Assembly (NCBI RefSeq): GCF_022347685.1
Contig: NZ_JAKRGF010000007.1
Span: 62,001-126,000, forward strand
Length of the DNA: 64,000 bases
Reading direction: 5' to 3'
Source of the DNA: Thalassobius sp. Cn5-15
GTDB lineage: Bacteria; Pseudomonadota; Alphaproteobacteria; Rhodobacterales; Rhodobacteraceae
Shown here piece after piece: positions 1 to 11,181 of this stretch. The notes beneath the pieces are model-generated. The model saw only the letters and a list, made by a program, of their open reading frames with translations. It was not told where the DNA came from and made no database searches. The translations under genes and the position numbers were made by a program. Position 1 is the stretch's first letter; every line of letters starts with the position of its first letter.

Positions 1-1
1 T

Positions 2-643
2 CTGACCGCCGACCGTTTTGCCGAAATTCTGGCAGAGCTGCGCGCAGGCAAGGTGCCGGTTCCTGGTCCGCAGAACGGCCGCTTCTCTTCTGAACCTCTG
101 TCCGGTCTGACCTCGCTGAAAGAATTTGACAGCGGCAAAACGAAATACAACGCCTCGGCGCAGTTGGCTGTGGATCTGGGCGAAACCGTCAAACGTATCG
201 ATGGTACAGAAGTGCCGATCCTGACACCCTGGATGAAGGGCAAGGAAGCCACCGCAGTGGCCGCGCCGGCTGGTGAGACGGTTGTCGATCCTGCACCCGT
301 CGCCAAACCCGCCCACGCACAGGCGGCGCAGGCGAAAGCCACGGCATCCAAGCCGAAACCCAAAGCCGTCGCTGCCGCCGAGATTGATGAAGCCGAGCCC
401 GAGGTTCTGACCGCCGCACGATCAGAGGGTGCAGATGATTTGAAAAAGATCAGCGGTGTTGGCCCCAAACTAGAGCAGACGCTGAACGAACTGGGCTTTT
501 TCCACTTCGACCAGATCGCCAAGTGGACGGATGCCGAAATCCAGTGGGTTGATAACCGCCTGAAATTCAAAGGCCGGATCACCCGTGACGACTGGATTGG
601 CCAAGCCGCAGAACTGGCTAAAGCGCTGGCCAAGAAGGACTGA
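2..643 (+). CDS. nuoE: NADH-quinone oxidoreductase subunit E, 3' part, with C-terminal helix-hairpin-helix extension
   Basis: Partial: the reading frame is open from base 2, so the 5' end and the thioredoxin-like [2Fe-2S] domain lie outside the window. The first visible residues ([19 protein letters not shown]) match the end of the NuoE core, which carries electrons from NADH in the peripheral arm of complex I. After the core comes an Ala/Pro/Lys-rich linker, then a compact C-terminal domain beginning [17 protein letters not shown]. The [10 protein letters not shown] stretch is a helix-hairpin-helix motif of the kind found in DNA-binding and scaffold proteins. Such a tail is absent from E. 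coli NuoE, but I believe it is common in Rhodobacterales. nuoF follows after one small gene. Identity is supported both by the core end and by position; the role of the tail is unknown. Confidence 0.9.
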   Translation: MTADRFAEILAELRAGKVPVPGPQNGRFSSEPLSGLTSLKEFDSGKTKYNASAQLAVDLGETVKRIDGTEVPILTPWMKGKEATAVAAPAGETVVDPAPVAKPAHAQAAQAKATASKPKPKAVAAAEIDEAEPEVLTAARSEGADDLKKISGVGPKLEQTLNELGFFHFDQIAKWTDAEIQWVDNRLKFKGRITRDDWIGQAAELAKALAKKD

Positions 644-653
644 GGGTAACACG

Positions 654-890
654 TTGAGCGAACAGAAGGATGCAGAACTGGCACGTAAGGGGCGTATCAC
701 CTCACTGGTGATCGCGGGCACGGCCGTGTTCTGGATCGTCGCGTCGTTTGTTGGTGGGCAGCTGGGGCTGCCGAACCGCACGCGCGCTCTGTTCGATCTG
801 ATTGCCTTGGCGGGATTTATCTACGCCATCGTGATGATTTTCCAAATCTGGCGCTTGCGTCAAAGTAACGACCAGAACAGCAAAGGGTAA
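654..890 (+). CDS. DUF5337-type small membrane protein of the nuo operon
   Basis: A 78-residue protein starting at a TTG 10 bases after the nuoE stop, preceded by GAGGG at 643-647. An upstream in-frame start would overlap nuoE. A charged N-terminus ([13 protein letters not shown]) is followed by two hydrophobic segments, about residues 17-37 and 46-68, so it is probably a two-helix inner-membrane protein. It lies four bases before nuoF. Length, topology and position match the DUF5337 family that I recall from rhodobacterial complex I operons. No enzymatic motif is visible; assembly or stability of complex I is a guess from location only. Confidence 0.75.
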   Translation: MSEQKDAELARKGRITSLVIAGTAVFWIVASFVGGQLGLPNRTRALFDLIALAGFIYAIVMIFQIWRLRQSNDQNSKG

Positions 891-894
891 CGGG

Positions 895-2193
895 ATGCTG
901 AAGGATCAAGACCGTATCTTTACAAACCTCTACGGGATGCATGAGCGCACCCTGGCCGGCGCCAAAGCGCGCGGTCATTGGGATGGCACCGCAGGCATCA
1001 TCCAGAAGGGGCGCGATTGGATCGTGGATCAGATGAAAGCATCGGGTCTGCGCGGTCGTGGCGGTGCGGGCTTCCCGACTGGTCTGAAATGGTCCTTCAT
1101 GCCGAAGGAAAGCGATGGTCGCCCGGCCTATCTGGTGATCAACGCCGATGAATCGGAACCCGGCACCTGTAAAGACCGCGAGATCATGCGCCATGATCCT
1201 CATACGCTGATCGAAGGCGCGCTGATTGCCTCCTTCGCGATGAACGCCAACGCGGCCTATATCTACATTCGCGGTGAATACATCCGCGAACGTGAGGCGC
1301 TGCAGGTCGCGATTGATGAGGCGTACGACGCTGGCCTTTTGGGTAAGAACGCGGCTGGCTCTGGCTGGGACTTCGACCTCTACCTGCATCACGGGGCAGG
1401 GGCCTACATCTGTGGTGAAGAAACCGCATTGATCGAAAGCCTTGAGGGCAAAAAGGGCATGCCGCGCATGAAACCGCCGTTTCCGGCGGGTGCGGGCCTT
1501 TATGGGTGCCCGACCACGGTGAATAACGTGGAATCCATCGCCGTTGTGCCGACCATTCTGCGTCGTGGGCCGGAATGGTTCGCGGGCTTTGGCCGTCCAA
1601 ACAACGCGGGCACGAAGCTGTTTGCCATTTCGGGTCACGTCAACACCCCCTGCGTGGTTGAAGAGGCGATGTCGATCAGCTTTGAAGAGCTGATTGAAAA
1701 ACATTGCGGTGGTATTCGCGGTGGCTGGGACAATCTGCTGGCCGTGATCCCCGGCGGGTCGTCCGTTCCTTGTGTGCGTGGTGAAAACATGCGCGATGCG
1801 ATCATGGATTTCGACTATCTGCGCAATGACCTCGGCTCGGGCCTTGGCACTGCGGCGGTGATCGTCATGGACAAACAGACGGATATCATCAAAGCGATCT
1901 GGCGTCTGGCCAAATTCTATAAACACGAAAGCTGTGGTCAGTGTACGCCGTGCCGTGAAGGCACCGGTTGGATGATGCGGGTGATGGATCGTCTGGTGCG
2001 CGGTGAAGCAGAAATCGAAGAGATCGACATGCTGTGGGATGTGACCAAACAGGTCGAAGGCCACACCATCTGCGCGCTTGGTGATGCGGCGGCTTGGCCG
2101 ATCCAAGGTTTGATCCGCAACTTCCGCGATGAGATCGAAGATCGCATCAAGGCACAAAAAACCGGTCGTCGTACCGTTTTGGCAGCGGAGTGA
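895..2193 (+). CDS. nuoF: NADH-quinone oxidoreductase subunit F
   Basis: A 432-residue NADH-oxidising subunit of complex I, which binds NADH, FMN and a [4Fe-4S] cluster in the peripheral arm. The glycine-rich nucleotide motif [10 protein letters not shown] is at residues 54-63. The FMN-site region includes [19 protein letters not shown]. The cluster ligands C347, C350 and C353 are in ESCGQCTPC, with the fourth at C393 in HTICALGD. Length is typical. The ATG has AAAGGG just upstream (883-888) and sits four bases after the DUF5337 gene, so it is in the same transcript. Nothing is odd apart from its small-gene neighbours. Confidence 0.98.
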   Translation: MLKDQDRIFTNLYGMHERTLAGAKARGHWDGTAGIIQKGRDWIVDQMKASGLRGRGGAGFPTGLKWSFMPKESDGRPAYLVINADESEPGTCKDREIMRHDPHTLIEGALIASFAMNANAAYIYIRGEYIREREALQVAIDEAYDAGLLGKNAAGSGWDFDLYLHHGAGAYICGEETALIESLEGKKGMPRMKPPFPAGAGLYGCPTTVNNVESIAVVPTILRRGPEWFAGFGRPNNAGTKLFAISGHVNTPCVVEEAMSISFEELIEKHCGGIRGGWDNLLAVIPGGSSVPCVRGENMRDAIMDFDYLRNDLGSGLGTAAVIVMDKQTDIIKAIWRLAKFYKHESCGQCTPCREGTGWMMRVMDRLVRGEAEIEEIDMLWDVTKQVEGHTICALGDAAAWPIQGLIRNFRDEIEDRIKAQKTGRRTVLAAE

Positions 2194-2199
2194 TCTGAG

Positions 2200-2544
2200 A
2201 TGCGTTTTCCCTTGATCTGCCTGATGGGCGTTATGGCTCTGACCGCCTGTGACCGTGTGACTGATATCACTCATCGCAGTTCGCGTGTCCTTTTTGAGGA
2301 CAAATTTTACCCGACACAGCTGTCGGCGGTTGGCGGTGACAACACCGCGTTCGCCGTGAACGTTGATCGCATCGAGCAGGGCGTCGACGCCGCCCGCGAG
2401 GCGGGGCGTCATCGTGCGACCAAATACTGCGTGACCGAGTTCGGGAAATCCGATGTGGTCTGGATCAATGGCCCCGATGACGCGGCTGCTGATCTGGTCG
2501 TTTCGAACGGTTCACTAACCCTGCGGGGACGTTGTGACGTATGA
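2200..2544 (+). CDS. hypothetical lipoprotein inside the nuo operon (first)
   Basis: A 114-residue predicted lipoprotein. The N-terminus is a short signal with the lipobox LTAC, giving lipidation at Cys17. The mature part has two further cysteines (in KYCVTEFG and near the C-terminus in GRCDV), which could form a disulfide in the periplasm. It begins six bases after nuoF, and its stop overlaps the next possible start in an ATGA arrangement at 2541-2544. I do not recognise a named family. Similar small Cys-containing lipoproteins are, as far as I recall, usual between nuoF and nuoG in this family. A role in complex I biogenesis would be inference from position only. Confidence 0.75.
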   Translation: MRFPLICLMGVMALTACDRVTDITHRSSRVLFEDKFYPTQLSAVGGDNTAFAVNVDRIEQGVDAAREAGRHRATKYCVTEFGKSDVVWINGPDDAAADLVVSNGSLTLRGRCDV

Positions 2545-2684
2545 ATAAAAGTTTCGTCATATCAGTGGTTTGCGGTGCTTGTTATTGCATAACAGCTGCC
2601 CGCACCCGCATCTCTGCCGTGACGGGAGCCGCTTTCGGCGCCCCGATGTCGCGTGCGTTCAAAGGAGATGTTTTATGCGTATGA
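2541..2684 (+). CDS. possible 47-residue exported peptide, coupled to the upstream lipoprotein
   Basis: The ATG at 2541 overlaps the stop of the upstream lipoprotein gene (ATGA), and the frame runs to a TGA at 2682, overlapping the start of the DUF5333 gene by ten bases. The product starts MNKSFVISVVCGACYC, a Lys followed by a hydrophobic run that could be a signal peptide, and ends KGDVLCV. The ATGA join and complete bridging of the gap between two operon genes favour a real gene. Against it are the small size, the lack of a recognised family, and a change from low to high third-position GC part-way along. Treat as tentative. Confidence 0.4.
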   Translation: MNKSFVISVVCGACYCITAARTRISAVTGAAFGAPMSRAFKGDVLCV

Positions 2685-3085
2685 CGAAAATGGCTGCCAC
2701 CCTTGCTGTCACCAGTGCCTTGTTGACCAGCACAGCGGTTGCGAAACCGCATTTGCGTGATGTGGCTGAAATTGACGACAACATGCTGTGGGTCGCGTTG
2801 GCGGTAGAGATTTCCGATCAATGCGATGAGATCAAGCCGCGCACCTTGAAGGGGCTGGCCTTTCTCAACTCGCTGCAATCCAAGGCAAAACGTCTCGGCT
2901 ACAGCCGCGATGAGATCAAAGCCTATGTAGACAGCCGCGCCGAAAAGGACCGCATGCGCGGCCGCGGTGAGGCTTATGTAAAATCCAAGGGGCTTGACCC
3001 CGCTCAATCTGATGACCTGTGCAGCCTCGGCCATGCCGAGATCGCAGCACATAGTCAGATTGGAGTCCTGTTGAAAGCTAAGTGA
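2675..3085 (+). CDS. DUF5333-type exported protein of the nuo operon
   Basis: 136 residues. The ATG at 2675 is preceded by the strong ribosome site AAAGGAGA (2661-2668), which decides the start over an upstream in-frame ATG. Residues 1-23 form a signal peptide ending TAVA, so the mature protein starts KPHLRDV in the periplasm. Two cysteines (SDQCDEI and DDLCSLG) could form one disulfide; the mature part is helical and charged. It fits the DUF5333 family, which I recall from rhodobacterial nuo clusters. It sits six bases before nuoG. No catalytic motif is seen. Confidence 0.75.
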   Translation: MRMTKMAATLAVTSALLTSTAVAKPHLRDVAEIDDNMLWVALAVEISDQCDEIKPRTLKGLAFLNSLQSKAKRLGYSRDEIKAYVDSRAEKDRMRGRGEAYVKSKGLDPAQSDDLCSLGHAEIAAHSQIGVLLKAK

Positions 3086-3091
3086 GGCAAG

Positions 3092-5109
<2,018 letters not shown>

Positions 5110-5110
<1 letters not shown>

Positions 5111-5511
5111 TGATCCGGCCTGTCCTCATATCCCTGTTCACGGCTCTGACCGTGGCCGCCTGTCAGGCGCAGCCTGACGCGCGGGTTGAGACAGAGGCAC
5201 CGCGCCCTGTCTACAAAGGGGTTGAGACACGTCTTCTGGACGGCGATCTGGTCAGTTTTGTCGTCGCAATGGAAGGCGGCAAAGGACCAAGACATGTAGA
5301 GGATTACGCGAAATGCGCCGCTGCGCAGTACACGCTGATCCGTGGATATAGTTTCGCGCGGCATGTCCGCACGAATGTAGAACAACAAGGCGGCCTGTGG
5401 TCGGCGGATGCGGTGTATACCATTTCCCCCGACCTGCCGCGCGGCGCACGTACTATCGACGCGGAAACCGTCGTCGAGGTCTGCTCCGAAAATGCAATAC
5501 CGACGGTGTGA
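5110..5511 (+). CDS. hypothetical lipoprotein inside the nuo operon (second)
   Basis: A 133-residue predicted lipoprotein starting at the ATG that shares one base with the nuoG stop. The signal ends in a VAAC lipobox, giving lipidation at Cys18. The mature part contains two more cysteines (YAKCAAAQ and VEVCSENA) in a small domain with several aromatic residues. Its layout resembles the first nuo lipoprotein at 2200: lipid anchor, about 90-residue domain, two cysteines. I cannot claim homology by eye. nuoH begins seven bases later. Function unknown. Confidence 0.75.
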
Positions 5512-5518
5512 GGACCTA

Positions 5519-6556
5519 ATGGCAGAGTTTTTTACCACCCCCCTCGGAATAGCAGTCATCATCGTGGCGCAATGTCTGGCCGTTGTGGCTTTCGTGATGG
5601 TTTCCCTGCTGTTTCTGGTTTACGGCGACCGTAAAATCTGGGCCGCTGTGCAGATGCGCCGTGGCCCCAACGTGGTGGGCGTCTTTGGCTTGCTGCAATC
5701 GGTCGCGGATGCGCTGAAATACGTGATGAAAGAGGTGGTGGTGCCCGCTGGTGCGGACAAGCCCGTGTTCTTCCTCGCGCCGCTGATGAGCTTTGTTCTG
5801 GCGATCCTCGCCTGGGCGGTCATCCCGTTCAATGACGGCTGGGTGTTGAGCGATATCAACGTTGCGATCCTGTTTGTTTTCGCAATCTCCTCGCTGGAGG
5901 TCTACGGCGTAATCATGGGCGGTTGGGCGTCAAACTCCAAATACCCGTTCCTCGGCTCGCTGCGGTCGGCGGCACAGATGATTTCCTATGAGGTGTCGCT
6001 GGGTCTGATCATTATCGGCATCATTATTTCGACTGGTTCGATGAATTTCGGAGACATCGTGCGCGCGCAGGATGGCGATTACGGCTTCTTCAGTTGGTAT
6101 TGGCTGCCGCACTTCCCGATGGTCTTCCTGTTCTTTATCAGCTGTCTGGCGGAAACCAACCGCCCGCCGTTCGACCTGCCCGAAGCGGAATCCGAACTGG
6201 TGGCCGGGTATCAGGTTGAATACTCCTCCACCCCGTTCCTGTTGTTCATGGCTGGTGAATATATTGCCATCTTCCTGATGTGCGCGCTGACCTCGCTGTT
6301 GTTCTTTGGCGGTTGGCTGTCGCCGATCCCCGGCCTGCCTGATGGCGTGCTGTGGATGGTGGCGAAAATGGCCTTCTTCTTCTTCATCTTCGCAATGGTG
6401 AAGGCGATCACGCCGCGCTATCGCTACGACCAGCTGATGCGCATTGGTTGGAAAGTGTTCCTTCCCATGTCGCTGGCTTGGGTGGTTCTGGTCGCGTTCC
6501 TTGCAAAATTCGAAGCTTTCGGCGGCGCCTATGCCCGCTGGGCGATTGGAGGTTAA
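5519..6556 (+). CDS. nuoH: NADH-quinone oxidoreductase subunit H
   Basis: A 345-residue integral membrane subunit at the junction of the peripheral and membrane arms, forming much of the quinone cavity. About eight membrane helices are visible. Diagnostic motifs are [17 protein letters not shown] near residue 35 and [18 protein letters not shown] in the middle, the charged loop beside the quinone site. The ATG at 5519 gives MAEFFTT, the usual alphaproteobacterial start; an earlier in-frame start would overlap the lipoprotein gene. nuoI starts three bases after the stop. Confidence 0.98.
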   Translation: MAEFFTTPLGIAVIIVAQCLAVVAFVMVSLLFLVYGDRKIWAAVQMRRGPNVVGVFGLLQSVADALKYVMKEVVVPAGADKPVFFLAPLMSFVLAILAWAVIPFNDGWVLSDINVAILFVFAISSLEVYGVIMGGWASNSKYPFLGSLRSAAQMISYEVSLGLIIIGIIISTGSMNFGDIVRAQDGDYGFFSWYWLPHFPMVFLFFISCLAETNRPPFDLPEAESELVAGYQVEYSSTPFLLFMAGEYIAIFLMCALTSLLFFGGWLSPIPGLPDGVLWMVAKMAFFFFIFAMVKAITPRYRYDQLMRIGWKVFLPMSLAWVVLVAFLAKFEAFGGAYARWAIGG

Positions 6557-6559
6557 CCC

Positions 6560-7054
6560 ATGGCTAACGTTGATTATAAACGGGCCGCAGGCTACTTTCT
6601 GCTGAGTGATTTCGTGAAAGGGTTCAAACTGGGGCTGAAGTATTTCTTTGCCCCGAAATCCACTCTGAACTACCCGCATGAAAAGGGCCCCCTGTCGCCG
6701 CGTTTCCGCGGGGAACACGCCTTGCGTCGGTATCCCAACGGCGAAGAGCGCTGCATCGCCTGTAAACTGTGCGAAGCGATCTGCCCCGCACAGGCGATCA
6801 CCATCGACGCGGAACCCCGCGACGACGGTTCGCGCCGCACCACGCGCTATGACATCGACATGACCAAATGCATTTACTGCGGTTTCTGCCAAGAAGCCTG
6901 CCCGGTGGACGCGGTTGTCGAAGGCCCGAATTTCGAATTTGCGACCGAAACCCGAGAAGAACTGTTCTATGACAAGGCAAAACTGCTGGAGAATGGCGAA
7001 CGTTGGGAAGCTGAAATCGCACGCAATCTGGAACTGGACGCGCCGTATCGCTAA
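6560..7054 (+). CDS. nuoI: NADH-quinone oxidoreductase subunit I
   Basis: A 164-residue subunit carrying two [4Fe-4S] clusters that pass electrons towards the quinone. Two ferredoxin motifs are clear: [12 protein letters not shown] and [12 protein letters not shown]. The N-terminal amphipathic segment ([15 protein letters not shown]) is the usual membrane-attaching helix. The length matches the 163-residue Rhodobacter/Paracoccus form. It is three bases after nuoH. Confidence 0.98.
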   Translation: MANVDYKRAAGYFLLSDFVKGFKLGLKYFFAPKSTLNYPHEKGPLSPRFRGEHALRRYPNGEERCIACKLCEAICPAQAITIDAEPRDDGSRRTTRYDIDMTKCIYCGFCQEACPVDAVVEGPNFEFATETREELFYDKAKLLENGERWEAEIARNLELDAPYR

Positions 7055-7080
7055 CGCAGCGGCAGAGAAAGGAAACGATC

Positions 7081-7497
7081 ATGGGCGCTATGGGTGTTGG
7101 CACATTTGAAGATGATACTGCTCTCGACTGGCTCGAAGAGGAGTATGCAGGCGCGGGCGTTGAAGCGGTGCGCGCGGCCCTTCAGGATGTGGCGGATCTG
7201 GAGCCTGGGGATTACCTCGACCTCGACATGGGATCTGCTGCGCGCGCAGCGGCCGAGATTGTGGCGTTGGCCTTTGACGCGGGTGGGGATCTGGGATCTG
7301 ACGTCGCCGAAACAGTCGGCGAGCACGCCGATCAGGTTGCCGAACATGACGACCTGCCCGCGATGGCGCTGGTGGCATTGGCGCGGATCAGTGGTGATGC
7401 GTCTGAAATGGCGGAACTGTGGGGGGATAGCGGCGACAGCGCCGCATGGGATGACGCGATGGCCGATCTGGTTGCGCGGTTGGAGGGCGTTGCATGA
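7081..7497 (+). CDS. DUF4259 domain protein inserted between nuoI and nuoJ
   Basis: 138 residues, acidic, soluble, no signal or membrane segment. The N-terminus MGAMGVGTFEDDTALDWLEE matches the characteristic start of DUF4259 proteins (a G-x-G-x-F-x-D-D-x-x-x-D/W pattern). The ribosome site AAAGGAAA (7069-7076) lies five bases before the ATG. Its stop overlaps the next start in an ATGA, and the next pair is joined the same way, so this gene, the CMD-like gene and nuoJ are translationally chained. The function of the family is not known to me. Confidence 0.8.
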   Translation: MGAMGVGTFEDDTALDWLEEEYAGAGVEAVRAALQDVADLEPGDYLDLDMGSAARAAAEIVALAFDAGGDLGSDVAETVGEHADQVAEHDDLPAMALVALARISGDASEMAELWGDSGDSAAWDDAMADLVARLEGVA

Positions 7498-7916
7498 ACG
7501 ACAACCCCAGCAATCCTTTTGAAGTGATGATGATCCAAGCGCAGAAGATGGCCAAAGCCATGAACCCCGCGTTGGAAAACTTCAGCCCGCAAGAGGCCTT
7601 CAAAGGCTATGAGGCGCTGTGGCCCACCATGCCCAAAGACTTCATGGAGATGATCTTTGGCCGTGGCCTCAGCCAAGAAGGGCTGGACGCCAAAACCCGC
7701 CTTCTGTTGACGCTCGCCGGTTTGACCATGCAAGGCGCAGAGAATGAAACGGGCCTGAGGATGACCGTGCGCCACGCGCTGGAAGCCGGGGCCAGCAAAG
7801 AAGAAATCGCCGAAACCATCGCCCAGATGTCGATGTTTGCCGGCATACCCGCCATGACCAAGGCAATGGAATGTGCCCGTCAGGTTATGGCTGACAAAGA
7901 GGACAAAGAAACATGA
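7494..7916 (+). CDS. carboxymuconolactone decarboxylase (AhpD-like) family protein
   Basis: A 140-residue all-helical protein. The central part ([14 protein letters not shown], then [30 protein letters not shown]) is typical of the CMD/AhpD fold. The catalytic CxxC of AhpD peroxidases is absent, as is a CMD histidine-rich site that I could identify, so it is not a classical AhpD; a decarboxylase or regulatory role cannot be assigned. It starts by ATGA overlap with the DUF4259 gene and ends by ATGA overlap with nuoJ, so it is firmly part of the nuo transcript. Confidence 0.85.
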   Translation: MNDNPSNPFEVMMIQAQKMAKAMNPALENFSPQEAFKGYEALWPTMPKDFMEMIFGRGLSQEGLDAKTRLLLTLAGLTMQGAENETGLRMTVRHALEAGASKEEIAETIAQMSMFAGIPAMTKAMECARQVMADKEDKET

Positions 7917-8521
7917 CGATTGCTGCGCTGGCTTTCTACCTGTTCGCCATCTGCGCCGTGACCGGCGGACTGTTCACCGTGATCAGCCGCAATCCGGTGC
8001 ATTCGGTGCTGTGGCTGATCTTGGCTTTCCTCAGTTCTGCAGGGCTGTTTGTGCTGCTGGGCGCTGAATTTGTCGCGATGTTGTTGATCATCGTTTACGT
8101 CGGTGCCGTGGCGGTTTTGTTCCTGTTTGTGGTGATGATGCTGGACGTCGATTTCGCCGAGCTGAAGGCAGAGATGGCCAAGTATATGCCCATCGCACTG
8201 TTGATCGGCGTGGTTCTGTTGATGCAATTCGGTCTGGCCTATGGCGCATGGGATTATGCTGAACACGCGCTGGACAACCGCGCGGCTCTGGCGCCTGCGG
8301 ATATGCAGAACACCGCAGCGCTGGGTGTGCTGATTTACGACCAATACTTCCTGTTGTTCCAACTGTCCGGTCTGGTTTTGCTGGTTGCGATGATCGGCGC
8401 GATCGTCCTGACCCTGCGCCACCGCACCCACGTCAAACGCCAGAACGTTCTGGCTCAGATGTGGCGTGATCCGACTGAGGCGATGGAGCTGAAGGACGTG
8501 AAACCGGGGCAGGGGCTGTAA
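7913..8521 (+). CDS. nuoJ: NADH-quinone oxidoreductase subunit J
   Basis: A 202-residue membrane subunit of complex I with five hydrophobic segments. The segment [25 protein letters not shown] is the conserved third helix, with the pi-bulge region of NuoJ/ND6. The C-terminal part is a short soluble tail ending KPGQGL. The start overlaps the CMD-like gene by four bases. Unlike the other joins in the operon, the next gene, nuoK, is 156 bases away. Confidence 0.97.
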   Translation: MTIAALAFYLFAICAVTGGLFTVISRNPVHSVLWLILAFLSSAGLFVLLGAEFVAMLLIIVYVGAVAVLFLFVVMMLDVDFAELKAEMAKYMPIALLIGVVLLMQFGLAYGAWDYAEHALDNRAALAPADMQNTAALGVLIYDQYFLLFQLSGLVLLVAMIGAIVLTLRHRTHVKRQNVLAQMWRDPTEAMELKDVKPGQGL

Positions 8522-8677
8522 CGCCGCGCCCGGGCGTGCCGGAAGTGATCCGGCGTGTTGCTCTGCGGAGCAAGGGATACAGGCGCGGATAGATGGCGCG
8601 CCATGAATAAGAGGCCCCGATCTACGGTCGGGGTGCGATGAAATAAACGACGATGGGGCAAACCCCGAGGGACTGAC
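8522..8677 (+). repeat. chain of short inverted repeats in the nuoJ-nuoK gap
   Basis: This is the only sizeable non-coding gap inside the nuo operon seen here. It contains six consecutive dyads: CGCCCGGGCG at 8527-8536; GCCGGA/TCCGGC at 8538-8554; TTGCTC/GAGCAA at 8558-8573; ATGGCGCGCCAT at 8593-8604; CCCCGA/TCGGGG at 8615-8633; and GGGG/CCCC at 8655-8666, just before the nuoK ribosome site GAGGGA. None has a T-tract, so a terminator is unlikely. mRNA stabilisation or processing is the simplest reading. Arms were checked base by base; folding energy was not computed. Confidence 0.7.
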
Positions 8678-8983
8678 ATGATTGGACTAGAACATTACCT
8701 GACGGTGGCCTCCGCGCTGTTCGTCATCGGCATCTTCGGTCTCTTCCTGAACCGGAAGAACGTCATCATTCTGCTGATGAGCATCGAATTGATGCTTCTG
8801 TCGGTGAACATCAACCTTGTGGCTTTCTCCAGCTTCCTGGGCGATCTGGTTGGGCAGGTCTTTACGCTGTTTGTGCTGACCGTTGCGGCGGCTGAAGCAG
8901 CGATTGGTCTGGCGATCCTGGTCTGCTTCTTCCGCAACAGCGGCACGATCGCTGTGGAAGACGTCAACGTGATGAAAGGCTGA
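8678..8983 (+). CDS. nuoK: NADH-quinone oxidoreductase subunit K
   Basis: A 101-residue, three-helix membrane subunit of complex I. The helix containing [17 protein letters not shown] carries the conserved glutamate of the proton path, and [17 protein letters not shown] carries the second conserved glutamate. Size is exactly typical. The ribosome site GAGGGA is at 8666-8671. nuoL starts five bases after the stop. Confidence 0.98.
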   Translation: MIGLEHYLTVASALFVIGIFGLFLNRKNVIILLMSIELMLLSVNINLVAFSSFLGDLVGQVFTLFVLTVAAAEAAIGLAILVCFFRNSGTIAVEDVNVMKG

Positions 8984-8988
8984 TCCAG

Positions 8989-11181
8989 ATGGAAAAGATT
9001 ATCCTCTTTGCGCCCCTCGTCGGGGCGCTCATTGGCGGGTTCGGCTGGCGTTATATCGGTGAAAAGGGCGCACAGGTCCTGACCACTGGCCTGCTGTTCC
9101 TTGCTGCACTGCTAAGCTGGATTGTGTTCCTGACCCACGACCCGTCGATGGCGAAACACATCCATATTCTGGATTTCATCAACTCCGGCGATCTGCAGAC
9201 CGCATGGTCGATCCGTCTGGACCGCCTGACCTCGATCATGCTGGTTGTTGTGACCTCGGTCTCGGCGCTGGTGCACCTTTATAGCTTTGGCTACATGGCG
9301 CATGACCACGCGTGGAAAGAGGGAGAGCATTACAAGGCACGTTTCTTTGCCTACCTGTCGTTCTTTACCTTTGCGATGCTGATGCTGGTGACCTCTGACA
9401 ACCTTGTTCAGATGTTCTTTGGCTGGGAAGGTGTGGGCGTTGCCTCCTACCTGCTGATCGGTTTCTACTACAAGAAACCCTCGGCCAACGCCGCAGCAAT
9501 CAAAGCGTTTGTTGTGAACCGCGTGGGTGACTTCGGCTTTGCGCTGGGGATCTTTGGCCTGTTCATGCTGACCGGCAGCATTGATTTCGACGTCATCTTC
9601 TCCAAAACGCCCGAGCTGGCGGAAACCCCGCTGCACTTTCTGTGGCGCGATTGGAACGCGGCGAACCTTCTGGCGTTCCTGCTGTTCATCGGTGCGATGG
9701 GTAAATCGGCCCAGCTGCTGCTGCACACCTGGCTGCCTGACGCGATGGAAGGCCCGACACCTGTGTCGGCCCTTATCCACGCCGCAACCATGGTAACCGC
9801 TGGTGTGTTCCTTGTCTGCCGCATGTCGCCGCTGATGGAATTCGCACCTGAGGCCACCGCCTTCATCACCTTCCTTGGCGCGACCACCGCGTTCTTTGCC
9901 GCGACGGTTGGTCTGGTGCAGAACGACATCAAACGTGTGATCGCTTATTCGACCTGTTCGCAGCTGGGCTACATGTTTGTGGCGGCAGGTGTTGGCGTCT
10001 ACTCGGTCGCGATGTTCCACCTGTTCACTCACGCCTTCTTCAAGGCGATGCTGTTCCTTGGCGCGGGTTCCGTGATCCACGGCATGCACCACGAACAGGA
10101 CATGCGCAACTACGGCGCCCTGCGCAAGAAGATGCCGCTGACCTTCTGGGCGATGATGATCGGCACGTTGGCCATCACGGGTGTTGGCGTTCCGCTGACC
10201 ACCTTTGGCTTTGCCGGTTTCCTGTCGAAGGATGCAGTGATTGAGGCTGCCTATGCTGGCACCAATGGCGGCTACGCCTTCTGGATGCTGGTGATCGCAG
10301 CGCTGTTCACCTCTTTCTACAGCTGGCGTCTGATGTTCCTGACCTTCTACGGCGAACAGCGTGGGGATAAGCACACCCATGAACACGCCCATGAAAGCCC
10401 CACTGTCATGCTGATCCCGCTGGGGGTTCTGGCCATTGGTGCGGTGCTGGCTGGTATGGTTTGGTACAACGTCTTCTTCGGCAAGACCGAGCAGGTCGCC
10501 AAGTGGTTCGGTGTTCCCTACCACGCCGAAGAGCATCACGCCGAAGGCCATGACGACCACGGTCAAGATGGGCACGCGATGGCCAAGGACGGTCATGACG
10601 ACCACGCCAAGGATGATCATGCCCATGATGATCACGCAATGGCGAAGGACGACCACAGTAAAGACGGGCACAGCAAAGACGGCCACGACAAAGACGCCAA
10701 GCCGCATTACGTGCTGGCCGGTAAACCCGGTGAGGGTGCGATCTACGCGGGCGTCAACAACGACGTGTTGAACGAGGCGCACTATGTCCCCAAATGGGTC
10801 AAGATCAGCCCGTTCATCGCCATGCTGACCGGCTTTATCGTCGCATTGTGGTTCTACATCTGGAACCCGTCGATGCCTGCGCGTGTGGCGGCGGCCAATC
10901 GTCCGCTGTACCTGTTCCTGCTGAACAAATGGTACTTTGATGAAATCTACGATGTCCTGTTCGTGAAACCCGCCCAAGCACTGGGCCGGTTCCTGTGGAA
11001 ACGTGGCGACGGCACCGTGATTGACGGCTTCCTCAATGGTGTGGCGATGGGCATCGTGCCCTTCTTCACCCGCCTCGCAGGCAAGGCGCAGTCCGGCTAC
11101 ATCTTCACTTATGCTTTTGCGATGGTGGTTGGCATCGTCGTACTGATTACCTGGATGACGCTCAGCGGAGGGGCGCACTAA
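8989..11181 (+). CDS. nuoL: NADH-quinone oxidoreductase subunit L with a His/Asp-rich insertion
   Basis: A 730-residue antiporter-like proton-pumping subunit at the distal end of the membrane arm. Motifs include [17 protein letters not shown] with the key glutamate, the lysine/histidine helices around [20 protein letters not shown], and [15 protein letters not shown]. The protein is about 115 residues longer than E. coli NuoL. Part of the excess is a strongly hydrophilic segment, residues 512-573, made of imperfect repeats such as [20 protein letters not shown], between the last core helices and the long lateral helix region. The C-terminal amphipathic helix and anchor are intact. The stop overlaps nuoM by one base. 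Confidence 0.97.
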   Translation: MEKIILFAPLVGALIGGFGWRYIGEKGAQVLTTGLLFLAALLSWIVFLTHDPSMAKHIHILDFINSGDLQTAWSIRLDRLTSIMLVVVTSVSALVHLYSFGYMAHDHAWKEGEHYKARFFAYLSFFTFAMLMLVTSDNLVQMFFGWEGVGVASYLLIGFYYKKPSANAAAIKAFVVNRVGDFGFALGIFGLFMLTGSIDFDVIFSKTPELAETPLHFLWRDWNAANLLAFLLFIGAMGKSAQLLLHTWLPDAMEGPTPVSALIHAATMVTAGVFLVCRMSPLMEFAPEATAFITFLGATTAFFAATVGLVQNDIKRVIAYSTCSQLGYMFVAAGVGVYSVAMFHLFTHAFFKAMLFLGAGSVIHGMHHEQDMRNYGALRKKMPLTFWAMMIGTLAITGVGVPLTTFGFAGFLSKDAVIEAAYAGTNGGYAFWMLVIAALFTSFYSWRLMFLTFYGEQRGDKHTHEHAHESPTVMLIPLGVLAIGAVLAGMVWYNVFFGKTEQVAKWFGVPYHAEEHHAEGHDDHGQDGHAMAKDGHDDHAKDDHAHDDHAMAKDDHSKDGHSKDGHDKDAKPHYVLAGKPGEGAIYAGVNNDVLNEAHYVPKWVKISPFIAMLTGFIVALWFYIWNPSMPARVAAANRPLYLFLLNKWYFDEIYDVLFVKPAQALGRFLWKRGDGTVIDGFLNGVAMGIVPFFTRLAGKAQSGYIFTYAFAMVVGIVVLITWMTLSGGAH

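Noticed and set aside
817-2412. A 531-residue minus-strand frame opposite nuoF
   Set aside because: Antisense shadow of nuoF and its neighbours.
9112-11178. A 688-residue open frame on the minus strand opposite nuoL
   Set aside because: It mirrors the codon pattern of nuoL, is rich in His/Gln/Arg and has no recognisable motif; nuoL is certain.
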